Shown: positions 35,999 through 43,977 of the stretch, piece after piece | How the letters are laid out: the number at the start of each line of letters is the position of its first letter | Numbering within the stretch: position 1 is the first letter of the stretch | Origin: an uncultured Draconibacterium sp. | Lineage (GTDB): Bacteria; Bacteroidota; Bacteroidia; Bacteroidales; Prolixibacteraceae | Direction of reading: 5' to 3' | Length of the DNA: 64,000 nucleotides | Assembly: GCF_963677575.1 (NCBI RefSeq) | Contig: NZ_OY782038.1 | Span: 3,971,501-4,035,500 of the forward strand | The notes under the pieces: model-generated | Database searches by the model: none | Told to the model about the DNA's origin: nothing | Seen by the model: the letters and a program-made list of their open reading frames with translations, nothing else | Position numbers and translations under genes: made by a program

Positions 35999-36712
35999 TC
36001 AAATGGTTTCATCTAAATTTAAGTTTTCCAGAAAAAAATCTACCTTAAACGCATCTTCTATTTTGTAATCGCCAATTCTTGTTCTTATTAACCCAGTTAA
36101 GTAGGCTCCACAATTTAACGCCTCGCCAATATCGCGGGCCAACGATCGGATGTAAGTTCCTTTGCCACAAACAACCTTTATTTTTACTTCCGGAAGATTA
36201 AACGATTCAATTTCAATGCTTCTTATAACAATTTTTTTTGCTTTAAGTTTTACATCTTCACCATTTCGGGCGTAATCGAATGCGCGTTTTCCCTTCACTT
36301 TTACTGCCGAAAAAACCGGAGGTACCTGATCAATCTCTCCGATAAATTGCAGCAAAATATTTTCAAAACTTTCGCGTGTAACATGCGAAAAGTCGGCCTG
36401 GCTGTCTTCTTCGGTTTCCAAATCGAACGATGGAGTTGTCGCTCCGATTTTTAGTGTAGCAATATATTCTTTTTCGCCAAGCTGTAATTCTTCAATCTTC
36501 TTGGTGGCTTTTCCTGTACATAATATAACTAGGCCGGTTGCCAGCGGATCAAGCGTTCCGGCGTGGCCAACTTTCATCTTTTTTATTCCCATCATTTGAC
36601 ACAGGTTATACCTTATTTTATTCACCACATCAAACGATGTCCATTCCAATTCTTTATCGAAAAGCAGAATTTCCCCGCCAGGGAAATCGTATATTTTTTT
36701 GAAATCGGGCAT
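35999..36712 (-). CDS. truB: tRNA pseudouridine(55) synthase
   Basis: A 237-residue enzyme that makes pseudouridine 55 in the T loop of tRNAs. The catalytic Asp is in KVGHAGTLDPLATGLVIL, with ELEWTSFDVVNKIR before it and VPPVFSAVKVKGKRAFDYAR and CGKGTYIRSLARDIGEAL after it. The ATG at 36710-36712 is preferred to a frame start at 36793 because the additional 27 residues lie over the uppP gene end and are not TruB-like. The start lies 41 bases after uppP stops. Confidence 0.94.
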   Translation of the reverse strand: MPDFKKIYDFPGGEILLFDKELEWTSFDVVNKIRYNLCQMMGIKKMKVGHAGTLDPLATGLVILCTGKATKKIEELQLGEKEYIATLKIGATTPSFDLETEEDSQADFSHVTRESFENILLQFIGEIDQVPPVFSAVKVKGKRAFDYARNGEDVKLKAKKIVIRSIEIESFNLPEVKIKVVCGKGTYIRSLARDIGEALNCGAYLTGLIRTRIGDYKIEDAFKVDFFLENLNLDETI

Positions 36713-36753
36713 TAAGAGTCTATCTTCCAGTGTATTAAGCTTTTTTTTGGAAA

Positions 36754-37533
36754 TCAGGCTGCAAAGATAGCAATTAGCCCAATAAGAGCGCAATAAATTG
36801 CAAAATAAATTAATTTACCACGTTTTACGATTTTTATCATCCACGAACAGGCCAGCCATCCTGAAATAAAAGCGCTTACAAATCCGATTAGCAAGGGCAT
36901 TAATTCTACTTTGGATGAACTTAGTTCGCCTGTGATGATATCGAGAAAAGCAGCTCCCAGAATTGGAATTAAAACCATGAGGAACGAAAATCGTGCAACA
37001 TCTTCTTTTTTACCTTTTAAAAGCAAACCTGTTGCAATGGTTGATCCGCTTCTCGAAATCCCCGGTAAAACGGCCAGTGTTTGTGCAACACCAATGAGTA
37101 ATGCTTTGCCAAAAGTGATCCTTCCATCGCTTTTTTTAACAAATTGAGTAAGCGTAAGTAGGCAGGCAGTAAAAAGCAGCATGCAGCCTACAAAAAACAA
37201 GTTGCCGGTAAATAGGGCTTCCAACTTGTCGCGAAATAGAAAGCCGACTATTACTATCGGAATAGAAGAAAACAGGAGTTTGCTTATATATTCTGTTGAT
37301 TCGTTCCATTGAAATGCAAAAAGATCTTTGCATAAAACCATAATATCTTTCCGGAATACAAGAATGGTACTTAATACTGTAGCCACATGAACAGTTAGCA
37401 CAAAAAGCAAACTGTTTTCGTCTTTTATGCCTAAAAGTGCGTGGCCAATCTCAAGATGTCCGCTTGAGCTAACTGGAAGAAATTCGGTAAGTCCCTGGAC
37501 GATGCCGAGAAGTAATGCCTGGAGTTCGGTCAT
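36754..37533 (-). CDS. uppP: Undecaprenyl-diphosphate phosphatase
   Basis: A 259-residue inner-membrane enzyme that recycles the lipid carrier for peptidoglycan and glycan synthesis. The two signature segments are LTEFLPVSSSGHLEIGHALLG (~14-34) and VLPGISRSGSTIATGLLLKGK (~160-180), with Glu, Ser, His and Arg of the active site. About eight spans. It follows the DUF3098 gene by 11 bases in the conserved Bacteroidota order. Loss of this activity confers bacitracin sensitivity in other bacteria. Confidence 0.95.
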   Translation of the reverse strand: MTELQALLLGIVQGLTEFLPVSSSGHLEIGHALLGIKDENSLLFVLTVHVATVLSTILVFRKDIMVLCKDLFAFQWNESTEYISKLLFSSIPIVIVGFLFRDKLEALFTGNLFFVGCMLLFTACLLTLTQFVKKSDGRITFGKALLIGVAQTLAVLPGISRSGSTIATGLLLKGKKEDVARFSFLMVLIPILGAAFLDIITGELSSSKVELMPLLIGFVSAFISGWLACSWMIKIVKRGKLIYFAIYCALIGLIAIFAA

Positions 37534-37544
37534 AAAAAATAAAA

Positions 37545-37799
37545 TTAATCTTCTTTTGGTTTTTTCATAATGGCGTAGATCTCGAACCCAAAGCCAAGAA
37601 GCAACAGGATAGGAGCCAAGGTGATCCGACGGAAACTAAAAATATCTTCGCTAAAAACATTAGGATCGTCGCTTCCGCCGCCGGCCATTAATATAAATCC
37701 AACAACGATTACGGCAAAACCAATTGCTATTAGTTTGTAGTTTTCTTTGCCCAACGCAAAGCCTACTGTTTCCTTAACTTCTTTATTCTTTTTAGCCAT
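37545..37799 (-). CDS. DUF3098 family small membrane protein
   Basis: An 84-residue protein with two hydrophobic spans (YKLIAIGFAVIVVGFILMAG and ITLAPILLLLGFGFEIYAIM) joined by a polar loop SDDPNVFSEDIFSFRR. This is the DUF3098 pattern, found in Bacteroidota between ftsX and uppP. The function is unknown; the fixed position suggests a role in cell-envelope or division work. Confidence 0.85.
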   Translation of the reverse strand: MAKKNKEVKETVGFALGKENYKLIAIGFAVIVVGFILMAGGGSDDPNVFSEDIFSFRRITLAPILLLLGFGFEIYAIMKKPKED

Positions 37800-37829
37800 T
37801 ATTTTCTGAAATTGGTGCTGTAAAGATAA

Positions 37830-38705
37830 TTAATAAAATAATTCATCAAATTTCATTCGAAGGAATTTGCCCAGCGCCAGCCACGTTGATAAAAATGAGA
37901 TGGTAAAGCCCAGTAAAAACACAATGCCAATAATGAGTACGATTGTTTGCAGATCGGCAAAATTTATCAATCCGTAAAGTTCTTGTTTGTATATATAAAT
38001 ACTGCCAATAAGAATGGTGTTGGCCAGAATTCCACCCAGTGCTCCGAGGAATAGGCTTTTGATTAAAAATGGTTTGCGAATAAAACCTTTGCTGGCACCC
38101 ACCATTTGCATGGTGTTTATGGTAAAACGCTGCGAATAAATCAACAAACGAATGGTATTATTAATCAATCCGAAGAATATAAATGTAAGTAAGCCGCTTA
38201 TAATCAGCAGCGCCAGACTTATCTTTCTCACATTTTCATTAATTAGTGTAACCAGGTTTTTCTGGTAATAAACCTCGGTAACTTGCGGGTACTCTAAAAA
38301 CTGTTGTTCCAAAACCTGCAGACTATCGGTGTGGGTATAGGTCGCATTTAGTTTAATATCGAGCGAAGCAAACAACGGATTGTAGCCCAAAAATCCCTGG
38401 AAATCTTCGCCCAGTTCTTTTGTTAATTCGTTGGCGGCCGATTCTTTGTCGATGTAATTAACTGATTTTACAAAGTCGCCGGCACTTAAAATTTTTTGCA
38501 GACGAATGATCTCTGTTTCGCGCAGATCGTCGGCCAGGACCAGGGTGAACCCGATTTTTTCGCGCACATAATCTGATAGTTTTTTGCTGTTGATGAGAAT
38601 AAAACTGAGCATGCCCAGCAAAATAAGCACAAGCGTAATACTGGTTAACGAAGTTATCCACGAATTGAAAAAACGCTTTTTAAACTTTTTCGGTTTTTTG
38701 CTCAT
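37830..38705 (-). CDS. ftsX: Cell division permease FtsX
   Basis: A 291-residue membrane protein with a span near 22-42, a large periplasmic domain (~45-165) and three C-terminal spans, the FtsX layout. Motifs include LVLADDLRETEI near the start and TINTMQMVGASKGFIRKPFLIKSLFLG. With the ATPase FtsE it activates cell-wall hydrolases during division; ftsE is not in this window. First gene of the ftsX-DUF3098-uppP-truB-queA operon. Confidence 0.93.
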   Translation of the reverse strand: MSKKPKKFKKRFFNSWITSLTSITLVLILLGMLSFILINSKKLSDYVREKIGFTLVLADDLRETEIIRLQKILSAGDFVKSVNYIDKESAANELTKELGEDFQGFLGYNPLFASLDIKLNATYTHTDSLQVLEQQFLEYPQVTEVYYQKNLVTLINENVRKISLALLIISGLLTFIFFGLINNTIRLLIYSQRFTINTMQMVGASKGFIRKPFLIKSLFLGALGGILANTILIGSIYIYKQELYGLINFADLQTIVLIIGIVFLLGFTISFLSTWLALGKFLRMKFDELFY

Positions 38706-38730
38706 GCTGTTACAAAATTTCTGTCTCTTA

Positions 38731-38758
38731 CAAATGTATATAATTTTGTGAGCGACAA
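38731..38758 (-). promoter_or_regulatory. Possible promoter for the ftsX operon
   Basis: On the minus strand TTG (38756-38758) precedes TACATTTG (38731-38738) by 17 bases, a slightly short gap. The ftsX ATG lies about 25 bases downstream. Confidence 0.4.
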
Positions 38759-38923
38759 TAATTTCGCTTTGGCTTCTTTTTTACAACGATGTGTTAACAT
38801 TAAATTCATTTGAAACAATTATTGCAAATCCTGCAGAGAATGGTAGATTTGAGCCGTTTTCAGAAATCGATTCCAAATCAGTCATAAAATCATTTAACTA
38901 ATTGAATTTTTGACTGTTATTTC

Positions 38924-38954
38924 TTTGGAAATACGAAAAAAGAGAATACTTTTG
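38924..38954 (+). promoter_or_regulatory. Bacteroidota-type promoter for rplM-rpsI-rpsB-tsf
   Basis: TTTG at 38924-38927 and TACTTTTG at 38947-38954, 19 bases apart. The L13 start is about 140 bases further on, a long leader that may carry ribosomal-protein feedback control; no clear fold was identified by eye. Confidence 0.62.
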
Positions 38955-39099
38955 CAGTCCCGATTATTATCCTTAGAAATAAGGAGTGTAAATAGTTGAT
39001 TTTCTTTGAGTAAAGCAGTTTGTCGAAAAATTCCGTTGAGACAAAAAATGCGACAAAAAGTAAAATCAGAAGTGTTTTAAACAATAAAAAATTAGAAAA

Positions 39100-39555
39100 G
39101 TGGACACACTTAGTTATAAAACTGTTTCGGCTAATAAAGCTACCGTTAACAAAGAATGGGTAGTTGTTGATGCTGAAAATATGGTATTGGGACGTTTGGC
39201 AAGTGTAGTTGCCAAAATGTTAAGAGGTAAATACAAGCCAAATTTCACACCTCACGTAGATTGTGGCGATAACGTAATTGTTATCAACGCTGAAAAAGTG
39301 GCCTTAACCGGTAAAAAAATGTCGGACAAAATTTATGTTCGTCACAGTGGTTACCCAGGTGGACAGCGTACTCAAACTCCACAAGATATTTTAGCTAAAT
39401 ATCCTGAGCGTTTGGTAGAGAAAGCTGTAAAAGGTATGCTTCCTAAAAACAAATTAGGTAGCGACTTATTCAGAAATTTGCATGTAGTAATTGGTGCCGA
39501 GCACAAATTTGAGGCTCAAAAACCAAAAGTTGTTGATTTAAATACGATTAAATAA
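39100..39555 (+). CDS. rplM: 50S ribosomal protein L13
   Basis: A 151-residue protein with WVVVDAENMVLGRLASVVAKMLRGK, NVIVINAEKVALTGKK and the C-terminal VVIGAEHKFEAQKPKV, all L13 features. It uses a GTG start at 39100 (giving MDTLSYKTV), as is common for L13 in Bacteroidota; no in-frame ATG is suitable. It overlaps rpsI by one base (TAATG). Confidence 0.96.
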   Translation: MDTLSYKTVSANKATVNKEWVVVDAENMVLGRLASVVAKMLRGKYKPNFTPHVDCGDNVIVINAEKVALTGKKMSDKIYVRHSGYPGGQRTQTPQDILAKYPERLVEKAVKGMLPKNKLGSDLFRNLHVVIGAEHKFEAQKPKVVDLNTIK

Positions 39556-39941
39556 TGGAAGTAGTAAACACAATCGGACGTAGAAAATCAGCTGTTGCTC
39601 GTATTTACGTAAGCGAAGGTAAAGGAAATATTACCATCAATAAAAGGGAACTTAAAGAGTACTTCCCCGCAGAGACATTGCAATATATTGCAATGCAGCC
39701 ACTAAATCTTCTTGAGGTTGCAGAGAAATACGATATCAAAGCAAACCTTGATGGTGGTGGCCCAAAAGGTCAGGCAGAAGCTTTCCGTTTGGCTGTTACC
39801 CGCGCATTAATGGAAATCGATCCTGAGTCGAGACCACAGCTAAAAGCTGCAGGTTTTGTTACCAGAGACCCACGCGAGGTGGAACGTAAAAAACCGGGAC
39901 AACCAAAAGCAAGAAAACGTTTCCAGTTCTCAAAACGTTAA
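39555..39941 (+). CDS. rpsI: 30S ribosomal protein S9
   Basis: A 128-residue protein with TIGRRKSAVARIYVSEGKG at the N-terminus, DGGGPKGQAEAFRLAVTRAL in the middle and the basic tail PGQPKARKRFQFSKR that reaches the P-site tRNA. It is translationally coupled to rplM. Confidence 0.97.
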   Translation: MEVVNTIGRRKSAVARIYVSEGKGNITINKRELKEYFPAETLQYIAMQPLNLLEVAEKYDIKANLDGGGPKGQAEAFRLAVTRALMEIDPESRPQLKAAGFVTRDPREVERKKPGQPKARKRFQFSKR

Positions 39942-39972
39942 GATTATTATTTATCAAATTATATGGATCTAA

Positions 39973-40013
39973 AACGGCTGTGATTCCGTCGGCTGACGGA
40001 CTACTCAGCGGTT
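39973..40013 (+). promoter_or_regulatory. Two-stem RNA structure in the rpsI-rpsB spacer
   Basis: An outer stem AACGGCTG/CAGCGGTT (one mismatch; 39973-39980 with 40006-40013) encloses CCGTC-GGCT-GACGG (39986-39999). There is only a weak T tract. It could be an attenuator or an r-protein control element for rpsB-tsf. The 14-base inner hairpin is identical to the minus strand of the thiL/lpxA terminator core. Confidence 0.4.
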
Positions 40014-40041
40014 GCTTTTAGAGCATAGAAAAAGTAAAAAG

Positions 40042-40809
40042 ATGCCAAAAACAAATTTTCAAGAATTATTGGAAGCAGGTGCTCATTTTGGTCACCTGAA
40101 AAGAAAGTGGAATCCAAACATGGAGCCTTATATCTTCATGGAGAAAAACGGTATCCACATTATCGATCTGCAAAAAACAGTTGTAAAAATTGATGAAGCT
40201 GCTGCAGCCATCAAACAAATTGCAAAATCAGGTCGTAAAGTGTTATTCGTTGCCACTAAAAAGCAAGCCAAAGAATTGGTTGCCGAGCAAGTTAAAGAGG
40301 TAGGAATGCCTTATGTAACTGAGCGCTGGCCAGGAGGTATGCTTACCAACTTCCCTACAATCCGTAAAGCGGTTAAAAAAATGATCTCCATCGATAAAAT
40401 GATGAAAGATACAAGTTGGGATAACCTTTCAAAACGCGAAAAACTACAAATCACTCGTCAGCGCGCGAAACTGGACAAAGTATTGGGGTCAATCTCAGAC
40501 CTTACTCGTTTGCCAGCTGCATTATTTGTTGTTGACGTATTGAAAGAAAAAATTGCTGTTCGCGAAGCAAAAAAATTAGGAATTCCTGTATTTGCTATTG
40601 TTGATACTAACTCAAATCCTGAGGATATCGACTTTGTAATTCCTGCTAACGACGACGCTTCTCAGTCAATCCGCATTATTGTTGGTGAGATGTGCGACGC
40701 TGTTAAAGCTGGTTTGAGCGAGCGCAAAATTGAGAAAGATAAAGAAGAAGCAACTGAAGAGGCTCCTAAAAAGAAGGCAGCTAAAGCAGAAGAAACTTCT
40801 GAAGAGTAA
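40042..40809 (+). CDS. rpsB: 30S ribosomal protein S2
   Basis: A 255-residue protein. Conserved segments are LLEAGAHFGHLKRKWNPNM, VLFVATKKQAKELV, ERWPGGMLTNFPTIRKAV and ALFVVDVLKEKIAVREAKKL, with a Lys/Glu/Ala-rich tail (residues ~230-255). The ATG at 40042 is used in place of a TTG at 40012, which lies inside the upstream hairpin. Confidence 0.96.
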   Translation: MPKTNFQELLEAGAHFGHLKRKWNPNMEPYIFMEKNGIHIIDLQKTVVKIDEAAAAIKQIAKSGRKVLFVATKKQAKELVAEQVKEVGMPYVTERWPGGMLTNFPTIRKAVKKMISIDKMMKDTSWDNLSKREKLQITRQRAKLDKVLGSISDLTRLPAALFVVDVLKEKIAVREAKKLGIPVFAIVDTNSNPEDIDFVIPANDDASQSIRIIVGEMCDAVKAGLSERKIEKDKEEATEEAPKKKAAKAEETSEE

Positions 40810-40854
40810 GTAAAGGTTAAGTAAACTATAAACCATTTAAAAGAAATTTTAATT

Positions 40855-41679
40855 ATGTCTTTTACAACAGCAGACGTAGTAAAATTGCGTAAAGTATCGG
40901 GCGCAGGGATGATGGATTGCAAAAATGCCCTGAAAGAAGCCGAAGGTGACTTTGACAAAGCACTGGAAATCATCCGCGAAAAAGGTAAATTAATTGCTAA
41001 TAAACGTGCAGACAGAGACGCCGCCGAAGGTGTAGCTATTGCAAAAGTAACTGAAGACGGTAAATTCGGTGCCATTGTTGTATTGAATTGCGAAACTGAC
41101 TTTGTTGCTAAAAACGAAAGCTTTGTAGCATTTGCTGAGAAAATTCTTGCAAAAGCATTGGAAGCTAAGCCAGAAAGTTTGGAAGCATTAAAAGCCCTTG
41201 AGCTTGATGGTTCAACCATTGAAGCATTGGTTACTGACCAAACAGGTGTAACTGGTGAGAAACTTGACCTTTCGTACTACAAATGTTTAGCCGATGAGGC
41301 TGTAGTTCCTTACATCCACCCTGGAAACAAATTGTCAACTCTTGTTGCTTTCAACAAAGCTGTTGATACTCAGGTAGGAAAAGATATTGCAATGCAGGTT
41401 GCTGCTATGGCTCCTGTTGCTATCAACGAAGATTCAATTCCACAAGCTGAAATTGATAAGGAATTAGAGTTCGCTAAAGAAAAATACCGCAAAGAAGGTA
41501 AACCGGAAGCAATGCTTGAAAAAATTGCTCAAGGTTCATTGAACAAGTGGTATAAAGATGTAACTCTTATAAACCAGGCTTTCGTTAAAGACGGAAAAAT
41601 GCCGGTAAAAGATTACTTAAAGCAAGCTGATGCAGACTTAACAGTAACAGCTTTCGATCGCTTTAGCTTGAACGCTTAA
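40855..41679 (+). CDS. tsf: Elongation factor Ts
   Basis: A 274-residue nucleotide exchange factor for EF-Tu. The N-terminal UBA-like helix set contains VVKLRKVSGAGMMDCKNALKE and the TDFVAKNESFVAFAEKI motif follows; the core and C-terminal NKWYKDVTLINQAFVKDGKM are typical. It follows rpsB by 45 bases, the usual pairing, and is ended by a strong terminator. Confidence 0.97.
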   Translation: MSFTTADVVKLRKVSGAGMMDCKNALKEAEGDFDKALEIIREKGKLIANKRADRDAAEGVAIAKVTEDGKFGAIVVLNCETDFVAKNESFVAFAEKILAKALEAKPESLEALKALELDGSTIEALVTDQTGVTGEKLDLSYYKCLADEAVVPYIHPGNKLSTLVAFNKAVDTQVGKDIAMQVAAMAPVAINEDSIPQAEIDKELEFAKEKYRKEGKPEAMLEKIAQGSLNKWYKDVTLINQAFVKDGKMPVKDYLKQADADLTVTAFDRFSLNA

Positions 41680-41702
41680 TATAAAGCAAAAGAATATATT
41701 AG

Positions 41703-41735
41703 AAGCCATCCGATTATCGGGTGGCTTTTTTTATT
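41703..41735 (+). terminator. Intrinsic terminator after tsf
   Basis: AAGCCATCCGAT and ATCGGGTGGCTT form a 12-base-pair stem around a single-base centre, followed by T residues. Confidence 0.92.
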
Positions 41736-41752
41736 AATGTATAGCTCGTTAC

Positions 41753-41880
41753 TTCATGGCTGTTCATCCTCCGGCTTCCTTCGTTAGCTACCTCCTTAAA
41801 GGAGGATTCGCAATATTTTACTGCACTGGTTTAATTCGAATTCCCCTTCGAAGGGGAATAAAAGGGGATGTAATAAAACT
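41753..41880. repeat. Intergenic element with two short palindromes
   Basis: The stretch has CCTCCTTAAAGGAGG and ATTCCCCTTCGAAGGGGAAT, followed by AAAAGGGGATGT. Such CCTCC/GGGGA palindrome-rich segments recur in spacers of many Bacteroidota. No gene or T-rich terminator tail is present. Its status as a repeat family needs a genome search. Confidence 0.4.
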
Positions 41881-41924
41881 TTCATTCTAGTTGCATTTCC
41901 ATTAATAATGAATGTTTTATGCTC

Positions 41925-41976
41925 AAAAAAAGAACCTTTCCAGAGTTAATCTCTGCAAAAGGCTCAGTTTCTATGT
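41925..41976 (-). terminator. Orphan minus-strand intrinsic terminator
   Basis: Read on the minus strand, GAGCCTTTTGCAGAG pairs with CTCTGGAAAGGTTC around ATTAA, then seven T. No recognised gene is upstream of it on that strand; a ~40-codon open frame ends at 41987 with FIKDGKVSQVKKLALKQ, but it has no ATG. Confidence 0.55.
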
Positions 41977-41989
41977 TGAGGTAATCTTA

Positions 41990-42404
41990 TTGTTTCAATG
42001 CTAATTTCTTCACTTGGCTTACTTTTCCGTCTTTTATGAAGCGACACGGATAAACTTGGGAAGTAGCAGGTGAGCTGTTAATCTGACACAATATCTTCAA
42101 CAATATTTTATTGTAAATCTCTTACGTAAAACAACAACAAATCAAGTTAACTTAGGAAAAACAAAGTGTCGGATGTACCCGTACAGTTGAGATTTCTTGT
42201 GTTGAATTAAAATAATTTTTGTTTGCACCCTATAGTAACTTTCTAAAAAAGACGAAAAGGTAATCTTTTGCCCTCTTTTTTCGTATAAGAAAATGGCTAG
42301 ACATAAACAAAATATTATGAAAGAAATGTGGGGATGGTGTGCTAATAAAAATGTAATGTTTTCATCGGTCACTGAATTAGAAAACAAGTTAAAAAGCTGT
42401 TATT
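41990..42404. other. Spacer with no supported gene
   Basis: AT-rich stretch before the first small membrane-protein frame. Two open frames cross it (42142-42387 minus, 42293-42487 plus), but neither has a recognisable sequence, and the plus one clashes with the better small frame at 42405. Confidence 0.4.
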
Positions 42405-42491
42405 ATGGCAATTTTTCTATACGGAAGCGTCGTGATAGCTATAATCGTTGCAGTATTGATTTTATGCTATCGGGATGTAAGACATAGCTAG
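42405..42491 (+). CDS. Putative 28-residue single-span membrane microprotein A
   Basis: ATG at 42405, TAG at 42489-42491. The product starts MAIFLYGSVVIAIIVAVLIL and ends CYRDVRHS: one hydrophobic span of about 20 residues followed by a short positively charged tail, so the N-terminus would be outside and the tail in the cytoplasm. A second frame 255 bases downstream encodes a similar peptide, which is the main support for it being real. Function unknown. It does not resemble CydX, KdpF or CcoS as I know them. Confidence 0.5.
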   Translation: MAIFLYGSVVIAIIVAVLILCYRDVRHS

Positions 42492-42746
42492 AAGTATTTT
42501 GGTATGGGGCTGCACCTATGAAATACCACTGATTGAATGGAGTAAATGCCATAAGAGGGGAAGTTTATTTTTGTTTTACCACGTTCTTTTTAATCTAAAA
42601 TTTCACCGTTTTCTTTTTGTACATACCTCTTAAATATTGATATTCCGCTACATATTAACAATTGAATTTTGATAACTACCTCATTTAAAGCGAAACAACT
42701 GCAGTTTTAAGCCGTAACTTCAACTGCACTTTAAAAACAACAAATT

Positions 42747-42836
42747 ATGGCAGTGCTTATTTATGGAGTAATCTTTCTGATGGCGATTTCTGTAATGATG
42801 TATAGAAGTTATTTAGATGTGAAACAGAATCACTGA
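42747..42836 (+). CDS. Putative 29-residue single-span membrane microprotein B
   Basis: ATG at 42747, TGA at 42834-42836. The product starts MAVLIYGVIFLMAISVMMYR and ends SYLDVKQNH. It shares the order MA-[IV]-x-[LI]-YG, one hydrophobic span, then an R-x(0,2)-D-V-[RK] tail with microprotein A. The spacer before it has a GCAGTTTTAAG / AACTTCAACTGC near-palindrome at about 42700-42727. Expression and function are unknown. Confidence 0.5.
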   Translation: MAVLIYGVIFLMAISVMMYRSYLDVKQNH

Positions 42837-42984
42837 TTTCTGTTTAGTCGCCCATCGTTGAAATTCTATCCTTGGCTCAGAAACGGTTTTGCGAACACCG
42901 TACTGTGGATTGCTGCCCTTTTTCAAAACCATATTTCGTTTTTAATAACTTCCTTCAGTATTTTTACTCTTAAATGGCATAAAC

Positions 42985-43059
42985 GAGCCTCTCACGGGAC
43001 TCGAATGCTGATGCTTTGATCAGCATCCTGACTTATAGCTTAACGTCAGGGCCCGCGAC
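42985..43059 (-). pseudogene. Partial tRNA-Thr copy carrying a 46-base insertion
   Basis: Bases 42985-43005 repeat exactly the 3' part of the tRNA-Thr gene (43081-43101), and 43052-43059 (CCCGCGAC) continue the match. Between them are 46 extra bases that fold into two hairpins, TGCTGAT/ATCAGCA and CCTGAC/GTCAGG. The 5' half of the tRNA is missing, so it is not functional. It reads as a decayed tandem duplicate. Confidence 0.65.
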
Positions 43060-43081
43060 TTGTTATAATAAATAGTGAAAG

Positions 43082-43154
43082 AGCCTCTCACGGGACTCGA
43101 ACCCGCGACCTGCTCATTACGAATGAGCTGCTCTACCAGCTGAGCTAAAGAGGC
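43082..43154 (-). tRNA. tRNA-Thr (anticodon CGT)
   Basis: 73 bases on the minus strand. The acceptor GCCTCTT pairs with GAGAGGC with discriminator T. The D arm is GCTC/GAGC, the anticodon stem GCTCA/TGAGC with loop TTCGTAA (anticodon CGT), and the T arm GCGGG-TTCGAGT-CCCGT. CCA is not encoded, as usual in Bacteroidota. Confidence 0.96.
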
Positions 43155-43258
43155 TTGGTTTGTGCAATATTAAGAATTTTTGGTGTTATTAAATATGCCG
43201 AATGACAATACCGTGTGAGAAAAGTGGAGGGAATTAATTGTTGGGGAGAGTGTTTCTG

Positions 43259-43738
43259 TTAATCTAAAGCTGTTTTGTTTTCTTCCAGTGTGGAATTGAA
43301 CTCGAGATTGTAGAACAAACAATACTTTTCTAACAATCTAAATCCGTTGGCCGAAAGTTCCATTAGCTCCGGGAAAAACTGAATTAAAAGCGCTTTGGCT
43401 TTTTTATGTGTTCGCCGGGCAAATTCTGATTCCCGGAATCGAGCCGGATATTTATTTGTCGCACGGGTCATGGCTTCCAGTTCCAGCGTTAATCTGATTT
43501 CGTTATAATTTTCATCTTTATCAGCTACTGAGTCCGCACAGCTAAACATTCGGCTAGCATATTGTTTTAGCTGTTTGTTTAGTTCATCTTTCGGCACATT
43601 TAAGTCCGTTTGAGCATTAGCAATCAGCAATTGTTCGCGAATAAAATGGCGCTGAAATTTCTCCAAAAACTTATCGATGCGCTTAAATTCAGCACTTAAT
43701 TTCAACTGAAAATCTTTATTGAAATTCTGATGTTCCAT
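43259..43738 (-). CDS. Hypothetical protein, helical
   Basis: A 159-residue acidic/basic, mostly helical protein with no signal peptide or membrane span, starting MEHQNFNKDFQLKLSAEFKR. Charged heptads in the first ~80 residues suggest coiled coil. I do not recognise a family. It is isolated between the tRNA-Thr and a lipoprotein gene. Base composition is like its neighbours. A further small minus-strand frame just upstream (43702-43896) is not convincing. Confidence 0.55.
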   Translation of the reverse strand: MEHQNFNKDFQLKLSAEFKRIDKFLEKFQRHFIREQLLIANAQTDLNVPKDELNKQLKQYASRMFSCADSVADKDENYNEIRLTLELEAMTRATNKYPARFRESEFARRTHKKAKALLIQFFPELMELSANGFRLLEKYCLFYNLEFNSTLEENKTALD

Positions 43739-43977
43739 ATTTTAGTAACAGACTTAAGCTGAAAAAGATTTGTATTGTGATTAAAATACGCGAAATTCAG
43801 TATTTGACAAAGGAAATGAATATGGTGTAAAACATATTTGATAGGGATTTCTTTTTCCCATTCAGGTATTCTTCTATAATCTTTTATCCAAGACATAGTA
43901 CAAATTACATCTGGAAAAAAGGATATACAAGAGAATCACGTCATGTTTTAGATTAAATACGTTGATTTTCAGGAAGC

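Noticed and set aside
42142..42487. Open frames at 42142-42387 (minus) and 42293-42487 (plus)
   Set aside because: No family resemblance. The plus frame overlaps microprotein A, which has a paralogue nearby and is better supported.
42985..43154. Attachment sites of an integrated island
   Set aside because: The tRNA repeats are only 96 bases apart and no integrase is nearby, so only a scar or a tandem duplication can be claimed.
43702..43896. 64-codon minus-strand frame beside the hypothetical gene at 43259
   Set aside because: The first half looks codon-like, but the second half is AT-rich and overlaps the next gene's start; no homologue recognised.
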